NCBI RefSeq assembly: GCF_004339675.1
Contig: NZ_SLVM01000008.1
Span: forward strand, 62,001-126,000
DNA from: Rhodovulum steppense
GTDB taxonomy: Bacteria; Pseudomonadota; Alphaproteobacteria; Rhodobacterales; Rhodobacteraceae
Reading direction: 5' to 3'
Length of the DNA: 64,000 bases
The translations under genes were made by a program, and so were the position numbers. The notes under the pieces are model-generated. The model saw only the letters and a program-made list of their open reading frames with translations. It made no database searches and was not told the origin of the DNA. Below, one piece after another: positions 46,964-58,126 of this stretch; within the stretch, counting starts at the first letter, position 1, and every line of letters starts with the position of its first letter.

Positions 46964-47836
46964 ATGAGCAAGAAACATCCGATCATCTCGGTCACCGGTT
47001 CGTCTGGCGCCGGCACCTCGACGGTCAAGCACACCTTCGACCAGATCTTTCGCCGCGAGGGCGTGAAGGCCGTGTCGATCGAGGGCGACGCCTTTCACAA
47101 GTTCAACCGCAAGGACATGAAGGCGGAACTCGACCGGCGCTATGCCGAGGGTGATTCGACCTTCAGCCATTTCAGCTATGAGGCCAACGAGCTGAAGGAG
47201 CTGGAGCGCGTGTTCCGTGAATATGGCGAGACCGGCACGGGGCGCACGCGCCATTATGTCCACGACAATGACGAGGCCGAGCTTTACGGCGTGCCGCCGG
47301 GCGAGTTCACCGACTGGGCACCCTTCGAGGAGGGCTCGGACCTGCTGTTCTACGAGGGGCTGCATGGCGCGGTGGTCAATGACGAGGTGAACCTGCCCCA
47401 GCATGCGGATCTGAAGATCGGCGTGGTGCCGGTCATCAACCTTGAATGGATCCAGAAGATTCACCGCGACAAGGAAAAGCGCGGCTACACCACCGAGGCC
47501 GTGACCGATGTCATCCTGCGCCGGATGCATGCCTATGTGCATTGCATCATCCCGCAATTCACCCAGACCGACATCAACTTCCAGCGCGTGCCGGTGGTGG
47601 ACACCTCCAACCCGCTGGTGGCGCGCTGGATCCCGACGCCCGACGAAAGCCTTGTGGTGATCCGCTTCAAGAACCCGCGCGGCATCGACTTTTCCTACCT
47701 GGTCTCGATGATCCAGGGCTCGTGGATGAGCCGGGCGAACTCGATCGTCGTGCCGGGCAGCAAGCTGGACCTTGCGATGCAACTGATCCTGACGCCGATG
47801 ATCGAGCGTCTGGTGTCCGAATCGAAACGCGCCTGA
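46964..47836 (+). CDS. cbbP: Phosphoribulokinase (CbbP)
   Basis: Phosphorylates ribulose-5-phosphate to RuBP, the RuBisCO substrate. The 290-residue, proteobacterial-type enzyme has the P-loop GSSGAGTST (about residues 12-20), the GDAFHKFNR segment and the downstream [14 protein letters not shown] and EGLHGAVV regions. It follows cbbF by 18 bp in the operon. Confidence 0.96.
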   Translation: MSKKHPIISVTGSSGAGTSTVKHTFDQIFRREGVKAVSIEGDAFHKFNRKDMKAELDRRYAEGDSTFSHFSYEANELKELERVFREYGETGTGRTRHYVHDNDEAELYGVPPGEFTDWAPFEEGSDLLFYEGLHGAVVNDEVNLPQHADLKIGVVPVINLEWIQKIHRDKEKRGYTTEAVTDVILRRMHAYVHCIIPQFTQTDINFQRVPVVDTSNPLVARWIPTPDESLVVIRFKNPRGIDFSYLVSMIQGSWMSRANSIVVPGSKLDLAMQLILTPMIERLVSESKRA

Positions 47837-47849
47837 GGAGGCAAGCGAC

Positions 47850-49841
47850 ATGAACGCCCCCACGAAGATCGACACCGGCGCCGAGGCGCTGATGGCCACC
47901 GCCATCCGGGTGCTGGCGATGGATGCGGTGCAGGCCGCCAATTCCGGCCATCCGGGCATGCCGATGGGCATGGCCGATGTGGCCGCCGTGCTTTACAACC
48001 GCTTCCTGAACGTGGACCCCTCCTGCCCGACCTGGCAGGATCGCGACCGCTTCGTGCTGTCGGCGGGACACGGGTCCATGCTGATCTACGCGATCAACCA
48101 CATGCTGGGCTATGCCGACATGGACATGGACCAGGTGAAGAACTTCCGCCAATGGGGCTATCGCACCGCCGGTCACCCCGAATACGGCCATGCCGACGGG
48201 ATCGAGACCACCACCGGCCCGCTGGGCCAGGGCATCACCACCGCGGTCGGCATGGCGCTGGCCGAGCGGATGCACAATGCCCGTTTCGGCGACGATCTGG
48301 TGGACCATTACACCTATGTCATCGCAGGCGACGGCTGCCTGATGGAGGGCATTTCCCACGAGGCGATCGACATGGCGGGCCATTGGGGTCTGGGCCGGAT
48401 GATCGTGCTGTGGGACGACAACAAGATCACCATCGACGGCTCGACCGAGCTGTCGACCTCGGTCGATCAACTGGCGCGCTTTGCCGCCGCGCAATGGCAT
48501 GTGCAATCGGTCGACGGCCATGACCGCGAGGCGGTGGCCGCCGCCATCGAGGCCGCGCGCAATGATCCCCGCCCTTCGCTGATCGCGTGCCGGACGGTGA
48601 TCGGCCAGGGCGCGCCGAACAAGGCGGGCAGCCACAAGGTCCATGGCGCGCCGCTGGGCGCCGAGGAAATCGCCGCGACGCGCGCGGCGCTGGACTGGCC
48701 GCACGAAGCCTTCACCCTGCCCAAGGCGGTCTATGACGCCTGGGGCGCGGTGGCCGCCCGCGGCCGTGCCGCCCGCGAGGGCTGGGAGGCGCGGCTGTCG
48801 GTGTCCGAGCAGGCCGGGGCGTTCGAGCGGTCCATCGCGGCGCCGGACAAGGCGGCGCTGGCCGCGGCCATCGACGCCTACAAGGCCAAGCTGTCGGCCG
48901 AGGCGCCCAAGGTCGCGACCCGCAAGGCCAGCGAGATGGCGCTGGAAGTCGTGAACGCGACGCTGCCCAACACGGCGGGCGGCTCGGCCGACCTGACCGG
49001 GTCGAACCTGACCGTCACCGCGGGCATGCAGCCGATGTCGAAGGACAATTACGGCGGCAGCTACATCCATTACGGCATCCGCGAATTCGGCATGTCGGCG
49101 GTGATGAACGGGATCGCGCTGCACAAGGGCTTTGTCGCCTATGGCGGCACGTTCCTTGTCTTTGCCGATTACGCGCGGCCCGCGATCCGGCTGTCGGCGC
49201 TGATGGGGCTGCCGGTGACCTATGTCATGACGCATGATTCCATCGGTCTGGGCGAGGACGGCCCGACGCACCAGCCGGTCGAGCATCTGGCGTCCTTGCG
49301 CGCCATGCCCAACCTCAACGTGTTCCGGCCCGCCGATGTGGTGGAAACCGCCGAATGCTGGGAAATCGCGGCGACCGCCAGCACGACGCCCAGCCTGATG
49401 GCGCTGTCGCGGCAGAACCTGCCCTGCCTGCGCACCGCGCATACCGCCGAGAACCTTGTGGCGAAGGGCGCCTATGTCCTGCGCGAGGCGGACGGGGCGC
49501 GCGACGTGACGCTGATCGCCACCGGCTCCGAGGTCGAGATCGCGATGAAGGCCGCCGACCTGCTGGCCGAGGAGGGCATCAAGGCCGCCGTCGTCTCGGC
49601 GCCGTGTTTCGAGCTTTTCGCGGGGCAGGACGCGGGCTACAAGGCCGCCGTGCTGGGCAGCGCGCCCCGCGTCGGTGTCGAGGCCGCGGTGGAACAGGGC
49701 TGGGCGGCGCTGCTGGGCGAAAGGTCCGCCTTCGTGGGCATGTCGAGCTTTGGCGCCTCGGCGCCGGCCGAGACGCTTTATGCCCAGTTCGGCATCACGC
49801 CCGCGGCCGTGGCTGCGGCCGCCAAGAAACTGATGAAGTAG
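47850..49841 (+). CDS. cbbT: Transketolase (CbbT)
   Basis: Thiamine-diphosphate transketolase, shuffling two-carbon units in the Calvin cycle's regenerative phase. The 663-residue product has the ThDP/metal motif [19 protein letters not shown] with the NN-type end at DDNKI, the [10 protein letters not shown] segment near the N-terminus, and the pyrimidine-domain RFGEFGM-like [12 protein letters not shown]. It follows cbbP by 13 bp. Confidence 0.96.
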   Translation: MNAPTKIDTGAEALMATAIRVLAMDAVQAANSGHPGMPMGMADVAAVLYNRFLNVDPSCPTWQDRDRFVLSAGHGSMLIYAINHMLGYADMDMDQVKNFRQWGYRTAGHPEYGHADGIETTTGPLGQGITTAVGMALAERMHNARFGDDLVDHYTYVIAGDGCLMEGISHEAIDMAGHWGLGRMIVLWDDNKITIDGSTELSTSVDQLARFAAAQWHVQSVDGHDREAVAAAIEAARNDPRPSLIACRTVIGQGAPNKAGSHKVHGAPLGAEEIAATRAALDWPHEAFTLPKAVYDAWGAVAARGRAAREGWEARLSVSEQAGAFERSIAAPDKAALAAAIDAYKAKLSAEAPKVATRKASEMALEVVNATLPNTAGGSADLTGSNLTVTAGMQPMSKDNYGGSYIHYGIREFGMSAVMNGIALHKGFVAYGGTFLVFADYARPAIRLSALMGLPVTYVMTHDSIGLGEDGPTHQPVEHLASLRAMPNLNVFRPADVVETAECWEIAATASTTPSLMALSRQNLPCLRTAHTAENLVAKGAYVLREADGARDVTLIATGSEVEIAMKAADLLAEEGIKAAVVSAPCFELFAGQDAGYKAAVLGSAPRVGVEAAVEQGWAALLGERSAFVGMSSFGASAPAETLYAQFGITPAAVAAAAKKLMK

Positions 49842-49853
49842 GAAGGGTCCATT

Positions 49854-50855
49854 ATGACTGTGAAGGTTGCTATCAACGGCTTCGGCCGGATCGGCCGCAA
49901 CGTGCTGCGCGCCATCGTGGAATCGGGTCGCACCGATATCGAGGTGGTCGCGATCAACGATCTCGGCCCGGTCGAGACCAATGCCCACCTGATGCGCTAT
50001 GACAGCGTGCATGGCCGGTTCCCCGGCACCGTGACGGTGAATGGCGACACCATCGACGTGGGCCGCGGCCCGATCAAGGTGACGGCGATCCGCGACCCCA
50101 AGGACCTGCCCTGGGGCGATGTCGATATCGCGATGGAATGCACCGGCATCTTCACCGCGCGCGACAAGGCGGCGTTCCACCTGGAGAACGGCTCCAAGCG
50201 CGTTCTGGTCTCGGCGCCCGCCGATGGCGCGGACAAGACCATCGTCTATGGCGTGAACCATGACGTTCTGACCGCCGCCGATACGGTCGTGTCGAACGCG
50301 TCCTGCACCACGAACTGCCTGAGCCCGGTGGCCAAGGCGCTGAATGACGCCATCGGCATCAATCGCGGCTTCATGACCACGATCCACTCCTATACGGGCG
50401 ACCAGCCGACGCTGGACACGATGCACAAGGATCTCTACCGCGCCCGCGCCGCGGCGATGAGCATGATCCCGACCTCGACCGGCGCGGCCAAGGCCGTGGG
50501 TCTGGTGCTGCCCGAACTGAAGGGCAAGCTGGATGGCGTGGCGATCCGGGTGCCGACGCCGAACGTCTCGGTCGTGGACCTGGTGTTCGAGGCCAGCCGC
50601 GCGACCAGCGTGGAGGAGGTCAATGCCGCGATCAAGGCCGCGGCCGATGGCCCGATGAAGGGGATCCTGGGCTACACCACCGAGTCGCTGGTCAGCATGG
50701 ATTTCAACCATGATCCGCATTCCTCGGTCTTCCACATGGACCAGACCAAGGTGATGGACGGGACCATGGTCCGCATCCTGACCTGGTATGACAACGAATG
50801 GGGCTTCTCCAACCGCATGGCGGATACCGCCGTGGCGATGGGGGCGCTGATCTGA
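49854..50855 (+). CDS. gap: Glyceraldehyde-3-phosphate dehydrogenase (CbbG)
   Basis: Reduces 1,3-bisphosphoglycerate to glyceraldehyde-3-phosphate. The 333-residue product has the NAD(P)-binding [14 protein letters not shown] and the active-site motif [10 protein letters not shown] with Cys151. Asp at position 36 in AINDLGP would favour NAD over NADP. Its stop shares a base with the pgk start (TGATG). Confidence 0.95.
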   Translation: MTVKVAINGFGRIGRNVLRAIVESGRTDIEVVAINDLGPVETNAHLMRYDSVHGRFPGTVTVNGDTIDVGRGPIKVTAIRDPKDLPWGDVDIAMECTGIFTARDKAAFHLENGSKRVLVSAPADGADKTIVYGVNHDVLTAADTVVSNASCTTNCLSPVAKALNDAIGINRGFMTTIHSYTGDQPTLDTMHKDLYRARAAAMSMIPTSTGAAKAVGLVLPELKGKLDGVAIRVPTPNVSVVDLVFEASRATSVEEVNAAIKAAADGPMKGILGYTTESLVSMDFNHDPHSSVFHMDQTKVMDGTMVRILTWYDNEWGFSNRMADTAVAMGALI

Positions 50856-52063
50856 TGGCGTTCACGCCCCTGACATCGCTGGATGTTGCGGGCAGGCGCC
50901 TGGCGGTGCGGGCCGATCTGAACGTGCCGCTGACGCGGGACGGGGTGGGCGATGCCACGCGCATCGCTCGCTTTGCCCGCGGGATGAAACCGCTGCTGGA
51001 GCAGGGCGCGCGGCTGATCGTGCTGACCCATCTGGGCCGGCCGAATGGCGAATTGACCCCCGCGCTGACGACCGAACGGCTGGTGCCCGCGCTGGCCGAG
51101 GCGCTGGGCCGGAAGGTGATGTTCAACGACACCTGCGTCGGTCCCATCGTGGAACGGCGGGGCGAGGCCTTGCGACCGGGCGAGGTTCTGCTGTGCGAGA
51201 ACCTGCGCTTCGAGCGGGGCGAGGAACAGAACGATGCCCGACTGGGCGCGGGACTGGCGCGGCTGGGCGACATCTATGTGAACGACGCCTTTTCCTGCTG
51301 TCACCGGGCGCATGCCTCGACCACGGCGGCGGTTCTGGCGGCCGAGCGGGTGGCGGTGGGGCCGCTGTTCCTTGAGGAACTCTCGGCGCTCGAAGGGGCG
51401 CTGGCCGATCCGCAACCGCCCTCGGTCGCGCTGATCGGCGGCGGATCGGTCGCGCCCCGGCTGGGGCTGCTGAAACGGCTGGTGCCGCGGATCAACACGA
51501 TCCTTCTGGGCGGGGGGATCGCCAACGCGTTCCTGTTCGCGCGCGGCTATTCCATCGGGCGGTCATTCATCGAGCCCGAATATGCCGAGGACGTGCTGGA
51601 GATCGCGGCGCTGGCCGAGGTGGCGGGCTGCCGGATCGTGACGCCCGACGATTTCGTGGTGGCGGGGTTCCAGCGGGTGGGGATCAATTCCTACCCGGTG
51701 CCGCTGGGCGGCGTGCGGGCGAACCGGCGCATCCTGGATATCGGGCCGAACACCATCGCGCGCTATCAGGACATCCTGCGGGATGCGCGCACGATCCTGT
51801 GGAACGGCCCCATGGGCACCTACGAGACGCCGCCCTTCGATGCGGGCACGCGGGCGCTGGCCCAGAGCGTCGCGGAACTGACGCGCGCTGGTCTGGCGGT
51901 GTCGGTTGCGGGCGGCGGCGACACGCTGGTCGCGCTGAACCGCACCGGGGTCGCGCATGACTTCACCCATGTCTCCACCGCCGGTGGGGCCTTTCTCGAA
52001 TGGCTGGAGGGCCGGACGATGCCCGGCCTCGACGCCCTTGAACGCAAAGCAGATGCAGCCTGA
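50855..52063 (+). CDS. pgk: Phosphoglycerate kinase-like protein with altered catalytic loop
   Basis: Phosphoglycerate kinase family, 402 residues, in the position expected to supply 1,3-bisphosphoglycerate to the Calvin cycle. Conserved parts include RADLNVP, HLGRP, ENLRFERG, HRAHAST, GGGIANAF and GGGDTL. The catalytic loop, usually GG(A/S)KVxxK, reads GGGSVAPR (195-202), so both lysines that bind the transferred phosphate (Lys215 and Lys219 in the human enzyme) are Ser198 and Arg202. NDAFSCCHRA and GPMGTYE also deviate from NDAFGTAHRA and GPVGVFE. Activity may be reduced or altered; a normal housekeeping pgk may exist elsewhere. Confidence 0.85.
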   Translation: MAFTPLTSLDVAGRRLAVRADLNVPLTRDGVGDATRIARFARGMKPLLEQGARLIVLTHLGRPNGELTPALTTERLVPALAEALGRKVMFNDTCVGPIVERRGEALRPGEVLLCENLRFERGEEQNDARLGAGLARLGDIYVNDAFSCCHRAHASTTAAVLAAERVAVGPLFLEELSALEGALADPQPPSVALIGGGSVAPRLGLLKRLVPRINTILLGGGIANAFLFARGYSIGRSFIEPEYAEDVLEIAALAEVAGCRIVTPDDFVVAGFQRVGINSYPVPLGGVRANRRILDIGPNTIARYQDILRDARTILWNGPMGTYETPPFDAGTRALAQSVAELTRAGLAVSVAGGGDTLVALNRTGVAHDFTHVSTAGGAFLEWLEGRTMPGLDALERKADAA

Positions 52064-52075
52064 CGGAGGACTTTG

Positions 52076-53140
52076 ATGGCACTGATTACCCTGCGGCAAT
52101 TGCTGGACCACGCGGCCGAACATGGCTACGGCGTGCCCGCCTTCAACATCAACAACATGGAACAGGGCATCGCGATCATGGAGGCCGCCAAGGCCGTTGA
52201 CGCGCCCGTCATCATCCAGGCCTCGCGCGGGGCGCGGAACTACGCCAACGACATCATGCTGGCCAAGATGATCGAGGCGCTGTCGATGATCTATCCCGAC
52301 ATCCCGCTCTGCATGCATCAGGATCATGGCAACAACGAAGCCACCTGCATGTCGGCGATCAAGCATGGCTTCACGTCCGTCATGATGGACGGCTCGCTGG
52401 AGGCCGATGCCAAGACGCCCGCGAGCTATGACTACAACGTGGACATCACCGAGCGCGTCGCGACCATGGCGCATTGGGTCGGTGCCTCGGTCGAGGGCGA
52501 GTTGGGGGTTCTGGGGTCGCTGGAAACCGGCGAATCCGAGGCCGAGGACGGCCATGGCGCGGAAGGAAAGCTGGATCACAGCCAGTTGCTGACCGATCCC
52601 GATCAGGCGGTGGATTTCGTCAAGAAGACCAAGGTCGATGCGCTGGCGATCGCCTGCGGCACCAGCCACGGCGCCTACAAGTTCTCGCGCAAGCCCGATG
52701 GCGAGATCCTCGCGATGAGCGTGATCGAGGCGATCCACAAGAAGCTGCCCGATACCCATCTGGTGATGCACGGCTCGTCGTCGGTGCCGCAGGAATTGCA
52801 GGACATCATCAACGCCTATGGCGGCGGCATGCCCCAGACCTTTGGCGTGCCGGTCGAGGAGATCGTGCGCGGCATCAGGATGGGCGTGCGCAAGGTCAAT
52901 ATCGACACCGATTGCCGGATGGCGATGACCGGCCAGTTCCGCAAGATCGCGCAGGAGAACCCCAAGGAATTCGACCCGCGCAAGTTCCTGAAACCCGCGA
53001 TGGACGCCATGCGCGACCTGTGCAAGCTGCGGCTCGAAGCCTTTGGCACCGCCGGGAATGCCAGCAAGATCAAGGTGATCCCGATGGACGACATGGCCAA
53101 ACGCTATGCCTCGGGCAGCCTTGATCCCAAGACCAACTGA
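52076..53140 (+). CDS. cbbA: Class II fructose-1,6-bisphosphate aldolase (CbbA)
   Basis: Zinc-dependent aldolase joining the triose phosphates to fructose-1,6-bisphosphate (and forming sedoheptulose-1,7-bisphosphate). The 354-residue product has [11 protein letters not shown] with metal ligands, SVMMDGSLE, a GTSHGAYKF segment with a zinc His, and NIDTDCRMA. The ATG at 52076 follows GGAGGA at good spacing; a TTG one codon earlier is unlikely to be used. Confidence 0.96.
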   Translation: MALITLRQLLDHAAEHGYGVPAFNINNMEQGIAIMEAAKAVDAPVIIQASRGARNYANDIMLAKMIEALSMIYPDIPLCMHQDHGNNEATCMSAIKHGFTSVMMDGSLEADAKTPASYDYNVDITERVATMAHWVGASVEGELGVLGSLETGESEAEDGHGAEGKLDHSQLLTDPDQAVDFVKKTKVDALAIACGTSHGAYKFSRKPDGEILAMSVIEAIHKKLPDTHLVMHGSSSVPQELQDIINAYGGGMPQTFGVPVEEIVRGIRMGVRKVNIDTDCRMAMTGQFRKIAQENPKEFDPRKFLKPAMDAMRDLCKLRLEAFGTAGNASKIKVIPMDDMAKRYASGSLDPKTN

Positions 53141-53222
53141 GACAAGCGGCGCCCGGCCCCGGAAACGGCCGGGCGCCCGTCACGGAAACGCGCGCAACCG
53201 GACACCCTCGGGGAGGACCCAA

Positions 53223-54614
53223 ATGGACCAATCGAACCGCTACGCGCGCCTCGATCTTGACGAGAAAGACCTGATCGTGGGCGGCCGCCATGTGCTGTGC
53301 GCCTATATCATGAAGCCGAAAGAGGGCTTTGGCGACTACCTGTCGGTCGCCGCCCATTTCGCCGCCGAAAGCTCGACCGGCACCAATGTCGAGGTCTGCA
53401 CCACCGACGAGTTCACCAAGGGCGTGGATGCGCTGGTCTACGAGATCGACCCGGCGCGCGAGCTGATGAAGATCGCCTATCCGGTGGAGCTGTTCGACCG
53501 CAACATCATCGACGGGCGGGCGATGCTGTGCTCGTTCCTGACGCTGACGATCGGCAACAACCAGGGCATGGGCGATGTCGAATACGCCAAGATGCACGAT
53601 TTCTATGTGCCGCCCGCCTATCTGCGCCTGTTCGACGGCCCGGCGATGAACATCGCCGACATGTGGCGCGTTCTGGGCCGCAGCGTCACCGATGGCGGCA
53701 TGGTGGTCGGCACCATCATCAAGCCCAAGCTGGGCCTGCGCCCGCAGCCCTTTGCCGATGCCTGCTACGAATTCTGGCTGGGCGGCGATTTCATCAAGAA
53801 TGACGAGCCGCAGGGCAACCAGGTGTTCGCGCCGCTGAAAGAGACGATCCGGCTGGTGTCGGATGCGATGAAGCGCGCGCAGGACGAAACCGGCGAGGCC
53901 AAGCTGTTCTCGGCCAACATCACCGCCGACGACCCGTTCGAGATGATCGCGCGGGGCGAATACATCCTTGAGACCTTTGGCGAAAATGCCGATCACGTCG
54001 CCTTCCTGGTGGATGGCTATGTCACCGGCCCGGCCGCGATCACCACCTGCCGCCGCCAGTTCCCGCGCCAGTTCCTGCATTACCACCGCGCGGGGCATGG
54101 CGCCGTCACCTCGCCCCAGTCGATGCGCGGCTATACCGCCTTCGTGCTGTCCAAGATGTCCCGCCTGCAAGGCGCGAGCGGAATCCATACCGGCACGATG
54201 GGCTTCGGCAAGATGGAGGGCGAGGCCGCCGACAAGGCCATGGCCTTCATGCTGGAACGCGACAACGCAGAGGGCCCCTATTACCCGCAGGAATGGCTGG
54301 GGATGAAGGCGACCACGCCGATCATCTCGGGCGGGATGAACGCGCTGCGGCTGCCGGGCTTCTTCGACAACCTAGGTCATTCCAACATCATCCAGACCTC
54401 GGGCGGCGGCGCCTTCGGGCATCTGGATGGCGGCACGGCGGGGGCGAAATCGCTGCGCCAGGCGCATGATGCGTGGAAATCGGGCGTCGATCTGGTGGAG
54501 TATGCGCGCGAGCACCGCGAACTGGCGCGCGCCTTCGAGAGCTTCCAGAACGATGCCGACCGGTTCTATCCGGGCTGGCGCCAGAAGCTGGGCGTCATCG
54601 CCGCGGCCGAGTAA
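53223..54614 (+). CDS. cbbM: Form II RuBisCO large subunit
   Basis: Form II ribulose-1,5-bisphosphate carboxylase/oxygenase, 463 residues, with no small-subunit gene nearby, as expected for this form. Catalytic Lys167 ([11 protein letters not shown]), the carbamylated Lys192 with Asp194 and Glu195 ([13 protein letters not shown]), and loop-6 Lys330 ([11 protein letters not shown]) are all present. An 82-bp gap after cbbA contains a GC stretch and a GGGAGG ribosome site. Form II enzymes work best at high CO2 and low O2. Confidence 0.98.
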   Translation: MDQSNRYARLDLDEKDLIVGGRHVLCAYIMKPKEGFGDYLSVAAHFAAESSTGTNVEVCTTDEFTKGVDALVYEIDPARELMKIAYPVELFDRNIIDGRAMLCSFLTLTIGNNQGMGDVEYAKMHDFYVPPAYLRLFDGPAMNIADMWRVLGRSVTDGGMVVGTIIKPKLGLRPQPFADACYEFWLGGDFIKNDEPQGNQVFAPLKETIRLVSDAMKRAQDETGEAKLFSANITADDPFEMIARGEYILETFGENADHVAFLVDGYVTGPAAITTCRRQFPRQFLHYHRAGHGAVTSPQSMRGYTAFVLSKMSRLQGASGIHTGTMGFGKMEGEAADKAMAFMLERDNAEGPYYPQEWLGMKATTPIISGGMNALRLPGFFDNLGHSNIIQTSGGGAFGHLDGGTAGAKSLRQAHDAWKSGVDLVEYAREHRELARAFESFQNDADRFYPGWRQKLGVIAAAE

Positions 54615-54671
54615 ATCCCCGCGCGGCGTCTTCGGGCGCCGCGCTCAAACCCCATCGGGAGGAAACGCAAG

Positions 54672-55367
54672 ATGTTCGACCGTTCCATCAAGATCGCGCC
54701 GTCGATCCTGTCCGCCGATTTCGCGAATTTCGGGGCCGAGATCCAGGCGATCGAGGCACAGGGCGCCGACTGGGTGCATGTCGACGTGATGGACGGGCAT
54801 TTCGTCCCGAACCTGACCTTCGGCCCGCCCGCGGTCAAGGCGTTCCGCAAGCATGTCAAGACCTTCATGGACGTGCATCTGATGATCGCGCCGGTGGACC
54901 CCTATATCGAGGCCTATGCCGAGGCGGGCGCCGACATGATCTCTGCCCATGTCGAGGCGGGGCCCCATATCCACCGCACGTTGCAGGCGATCCGCGCGCA
55001 GGGCGTGAAGGCGGGCGTCGTGCTGAACCCCGGCACGCCCGCAGAGGCGGTGGCGGATGTGCTGGACATGGTGGACATGGTGCTGGTGATGACGGTGAAC
55101 CCCGGCTTCGGCGGGCAGAAATTCATCCATTCCGGCGTGGAAAAGACCCGCAAGATCCGCGCGATGATCGGCGACCGCCCGATCCATATCCAGATCGACG
55201 GCGGCGTGACGCCGGACACCGCGCCGCTGGTCGCGGCGGCGGGGGCGGATTGCCTTGTGGCGGGGTCTGCGGTGTTCTCGGGCGGATCGGTCGACAATCC
55301 CGAGGTTTACGGCGCCAATATCCGGGCGATAAGGGCCGCGGCCGAGGCGGCGCTGAAAGCGGCCTGA
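54672..55367 (+). CDS. rpe: Ribulose-phosphate 3-epimerase (CbbE)
   Basis: Interconverts xylulose-5-phosphate and ribulose-5-phosphate, feeding phosphoribulokinase. The 231-residue TIM-barrel protein shows [32 protein letters not shown] with a metal His and catalytic Asp, [24 protein letters not shown] and IQIDGGVT. It ends the cbb operon, with a GC hairpin immediately after. Confidence 0.96.
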   Translation: MFDRSIKIAPSILSADFANFGAEIQAIEAQGADWVHVDVMDGHFVPNLTFGPPAVKAFRKHVKTFMDVHLMIAPVDPYIEAYAEAGADMISAHVEAGPHIHRTLQAIRAQGVKAGVVLNPGTPAEAVADVLDMVDMVLVMTVNPGFGGQKFIHSGVEKTRKIRAMIGDRPIHIQIDGGVTPDTAPLVAAAGADCLVAGSAVFSGGSVDNPEVYGANIRAIRAAAEAALKAA

Positions 55368-55373
55368 GGGACA

Positions 55374-55395
55374 GCGGGGGCGCCAGCGCCCCCGC
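55374..55395. terminator. GC hairpin between convergent rpe and pepA
   Basis: GCGGGGGCG-CCAG-CGCCCCCGC, a perfect 9-bp stem with a 4-base loop in the 35-bp gap between the two converging genes. There is no U-tract on either side, so termination is likely but not certain. Confidence 0.6.
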
Positions 55396-55402
55396 GGCCG
55401 GC

Positions 55403-56872
55403 CTAGCCTTCGAAGCGGTCGGCCACCAGCCGGTCGAGCGCCAGCACACCCCAGCCCGTCGGCCCCTTGGGGGCCAGCGGCGTTTCCTCGGGGGTGCGGG
55501 CGACACCGGCGATGTCGAGATGGATCCAGGGCGTTTCGGGCTTGACGAAACGGTGCAGGAACTGCGCCGCGGTGACCGCGCCCGCGGTCCGGCCGCCGCT
55601 GTTCTTGATGTCGGCGATCTGCGACTTGATGAGCTTGTCATAGGCCTCGCCCAGCGGCATGCGCCAGGCGCCCTCGCCCTCGGTCGCGGCGGCCTTGAGG
55701 AAATCGGCGCAGAAGGCGTCGTCATTCGAGAAGACGCCCGCGTTCGCGTGACCCAGCCCGACGATGATGGCCCCGGTCAGCGTGGCCAGATCGACCATGG
55801 CGGCGGGCTGGAACCGGTCCTGCGCGTACCAGAGCACATCGGCCAGCACCATGCGGCCCTCGGCATCGGTATTGATGACCTCGATCGTGTCACCCTTCAT
55901 GCTGCGCACGATGTCGCCGGGGCGCTGGGCGCGGCCGTCGGGCATGTTCTCGACCAGACCCACAAGGCCCACGACGTTGGCCTTGGCCTTGCGCAGCGCC
56001 AGCGTGCGCATCACGCCCGCCACGACGCCCGCGCCGCCCATGTCCATGGTCATCTCTTCCATGCCCTGCGCGGGCTTGATCGAGATGCCGCCGGTGTCGA
56101 ACACCACGCCCTTGCCGATCAGCGCGAGCGGTGCGGCGTCCTTCGCCCCGCCGTTCCAGCGCATCACGACGACCTTGGAGGGGCTTTCGGACCCCTGCCC
56201 CACGGCCAGCAGCGCGCGCATGCCGAGCGTCTTCAGGTCGTCCTCTTCGAGGATCTCGACATCCAGCCCCAGTTCCTGCATCGCGGCCAGCCGCGCGGCG
56301 AAATCGTCGGTGGTCAGGATGTTGGCGGGTTCGTTGACCAGATCGCGGGTGAAGAACACGCCCTCGGCGCGGGCGGCCATGGGACCGGCCTCGGCGGCGA
56401 CGGCCTCCGGTTTGGCGACCATCACCTTGACCTTGCCGGGCAGGGTCTTGTCGCCGGTCCTGTGGTCGGTGAACTCATAGGCGCGCAGCGCGAAGCCGAA
56501 GGCGATATCGGCCGCGCGCGGATGCGCCCCGGCCAGCATCAGCACATCGGCCGCGCCCTGCCGCCGGGCCAGCGCGGCGCCTGCGCGGCGCGCGCAGTCC
56601 GGCGCGGGGCGCTTGTCGAGCCGCACGACATCCACCGCCTCGGCGGCGAGCCCTGCGGGCCAGCCGAGCGTCGCGGCCTCGGCCGGTTTCAGCCTGGAAA
56701 ACGCCTCACTCGCCACGAAGCGTTCCAGCGCGCCCTTCATCAGGCGGTTGAGCCGACGGGCGGCGGGGTCGAGCTTGCCATCGGCGTCCAGGAAGACCGC
56801 GATCCGGCCCGATGCCGTGGCGATGGCTTCGAGATCGGTTTCGGCGAAGGTGATCGCGACGGGCGTGGTCAT
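55403..56872 (-). CDS. pepA: Leucyl aminopeptidase (M17 family)
   Basis: Cytosolic metallo-aminopeptidase of 489 residues. The M17 catalytic core is intact: LIGKGVVFDTGGISIKP with the active Lys and Asp, MTMDMGGAG, and the signature NTDAEGRMVL, giving the two-metal ligands. It removes N-terminal residues from peptides; some homologues also bind DNA. It runs convergent to the cbb operon and divergent from lptF across a 129-bp gap. Confidence 0.95.
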   Translation of the reverse strand: MTTPVAITFAETDLEAIATASGRIAVFLDADGKLDPAARRLNRLMKGALERFVASEAFSRLKPAEAATLGWPAGLAAEAVDVVRLDKRPAPDCARRAGAALARRQGAADVLMLAGAHPRAADIAFGFALRAYEFTDHRTGDKTLPGKVKVMVAKPEAVAAEAGPMAARAEGVFFTRDLVNEPANILTTDDFAARLAAMQELGLDVEILEEDDLKTLGMRALLAVGQGSESPSKVVVMRWNGGAKDAAPLALIGKGVVFDTGGISIKPAQGMEEMTMDMGGAGVVAGVMRTLALRKAKANVVGLVGLVENMPDGRAQRPGDIVRSMKGDTIEVINTDAEGRMVLADVLWYAQDRFQPAAMVDLATLTGAIIVGLGHANAGVFSNDDAFCADFLKAAATEGEGAWRMPLGEAYDKLIKSQIADIKNSGGRTAGAVTAAQFLHRFVKPETPWIHLDIAGVARTPEETPLAPKGPTGWGVLALDRLVADRFEG

Positions 56873-57001
56873 GGCGGGCTCCCTGTTTTCCTGTACCGGG
56901 CCTTACCTAGCCCCCTGCCCCGCACTTGACCAGATAGCAGTTTCCGGCCCTGCCCGATTGGTCTAACGTCCCTTCCGATCCGTGACGCCCCAGGGGAAGA
57001 T

Positions 57002-58126
57002 GTGCCCAGATTCGACCGATACCTGCTTGCGCAGCTGACCGTTCTTTTCGGCTTCTTCGCGCTTGTGCTGGTCTCGGTCTACTGGGTGAACCGGGGCGTG
57101 TCGCTGTTCGAGCAACTGATCGGCGACGGCCAGTCGGCGCTGGTCTTCCTGGAATTCGCGGCGCTGACCCTGCCCAACGTCATCCGGCTGGTGCTGCCGG
57201 TGGCGGCCTTTGCGGGCACGGTCTATGTGGTCAACCGCATGACCTCGGAAAGCGAGCTGGTGGTGATGCAGGCGCTGGGATGCAGCCCCTGGCGGCTGGC
57301 GCGGCCGGTGATGCTGTTCGGGCTGGCGGTGGCGCTGCCGATGGCGGTGCTGACCCATGTTCTGGTGCCCGCCAGCCGCGCCCAGCTGGACGACCGGCGC
57401 GACGAGATCTCGCGCGATGTGGCGGCGCAGTTCCTGAGCGCGGGCCAGTTCCTGCACCCGGGCCGCGGCATCACCTTCTATATCCGCGATATTTCCGACC
57501 GGGGGGAGCTTTTCGACATCTACCTGTCGGATGCCCGCAGCGAGGGGACGCGGGTGACCTATACCGCCCGGCGTGCCTTGCTGGTCGAGGGCGAGACCGG
57601 ACCGAAACTGGTGATGTTCGAGGGGATGGCGCAATCCTTCCGGACCGGCGACCGGCGGCTGGCGGTGACGAGCTTCGAGGATTTTGCCTATGATATCGGG
57701 GCGCTGATCGACAGCGCGCGGCTGCGTCCGCCCCGGCTCGAGACCCTGCCCACGCGCGCGCTGTTATGGCCGAGCGACGAGATGATCGCGGCGACCGGAA
57801 AGACGCGGGCGGTGTTTCTGGTCGAGGGGCATGAGCGCACCGCGCAGCCGCTGCTGGCGCTGGCGGGGGCGCTGATCGGCTATGGCGCGCTGCTGCTGGG
57901 CGGGTTCAGCCGGTTCGGGCTGGGCCGTCAGGTGCTGCTGGCGATCGTGCTGCTGATCGGGGTGAACCTTCTGGGCAACGCGGCGGCCGATCTGGCCCGG
58001 CGCGAGGCCGCGCTGTGGCCGGTGACCTATCTGCCGCCGCTGGCGGGGGCCGCGATGGGGGCGGCGCTGATCGCGTTCTCGGCGCGGCGGCGACGGGTTC
58101 CGGCGGGGATTGCGGGGCAGGCATGA
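57002..58126 (+). CDS. lptF: LptF, lipopolysaccharide export permease
   Basis: Inner-membrane subunit of the LptB2FG ABC transporter, which extracts LPS from the inner membrane. The 374-residue YjgP/YjgQ-family product has six membrane segments (three N-terminal, three C-terminal) around a periplasmic beta-jellyroll (about residues 130-260). The start is GTG, preceded by AGGGGA. The stop overlaps lptG (ATGA). Essential in most Gram-negatives. Confidence 0.93.
   Translation: MPRFDRYLLAQLTVLFGFFALVLVSVYWVNRGVSLFEQLIGDGQSALVFLEFAALTLPNVIRLVLPVAAFAGTVYVVNRMTSESELVVMQALGCSPWRLARPVMLFGLAVALPMAVLTHVLVPASRAQLDDRRDEISRDVAAQFLSAGQFLHPGRGITFYIRDISDRGELFDIYLSDARSEGTRVTYTARRALLVEGETGPKLVMFEGMAQSFRTGDRRLAVTSFEDFAYDIGALIDSARLRPPRLETLPTRALLWPSDEMIAATGKTRAVFLVEGHERTAQPLLALAGALIGYGALLLGGFSRFGLGRQVLLAIVLLIGVNLLGNAAADLARREAALWPVTYLPPLAGAAMGAALIAFSARRRRVPAGIAGQA

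Noticed and set aside
47667-50735. A 1022-codon open frame on the - strand opposite cbbT and gap
   Set aside because: It lies antisense to two well-recognised enzymes, its translation is low-complexity (rich in His, Arg, Gly, Ala) and matches no family. Long antisense frames are expected in high-GC3 DNA.
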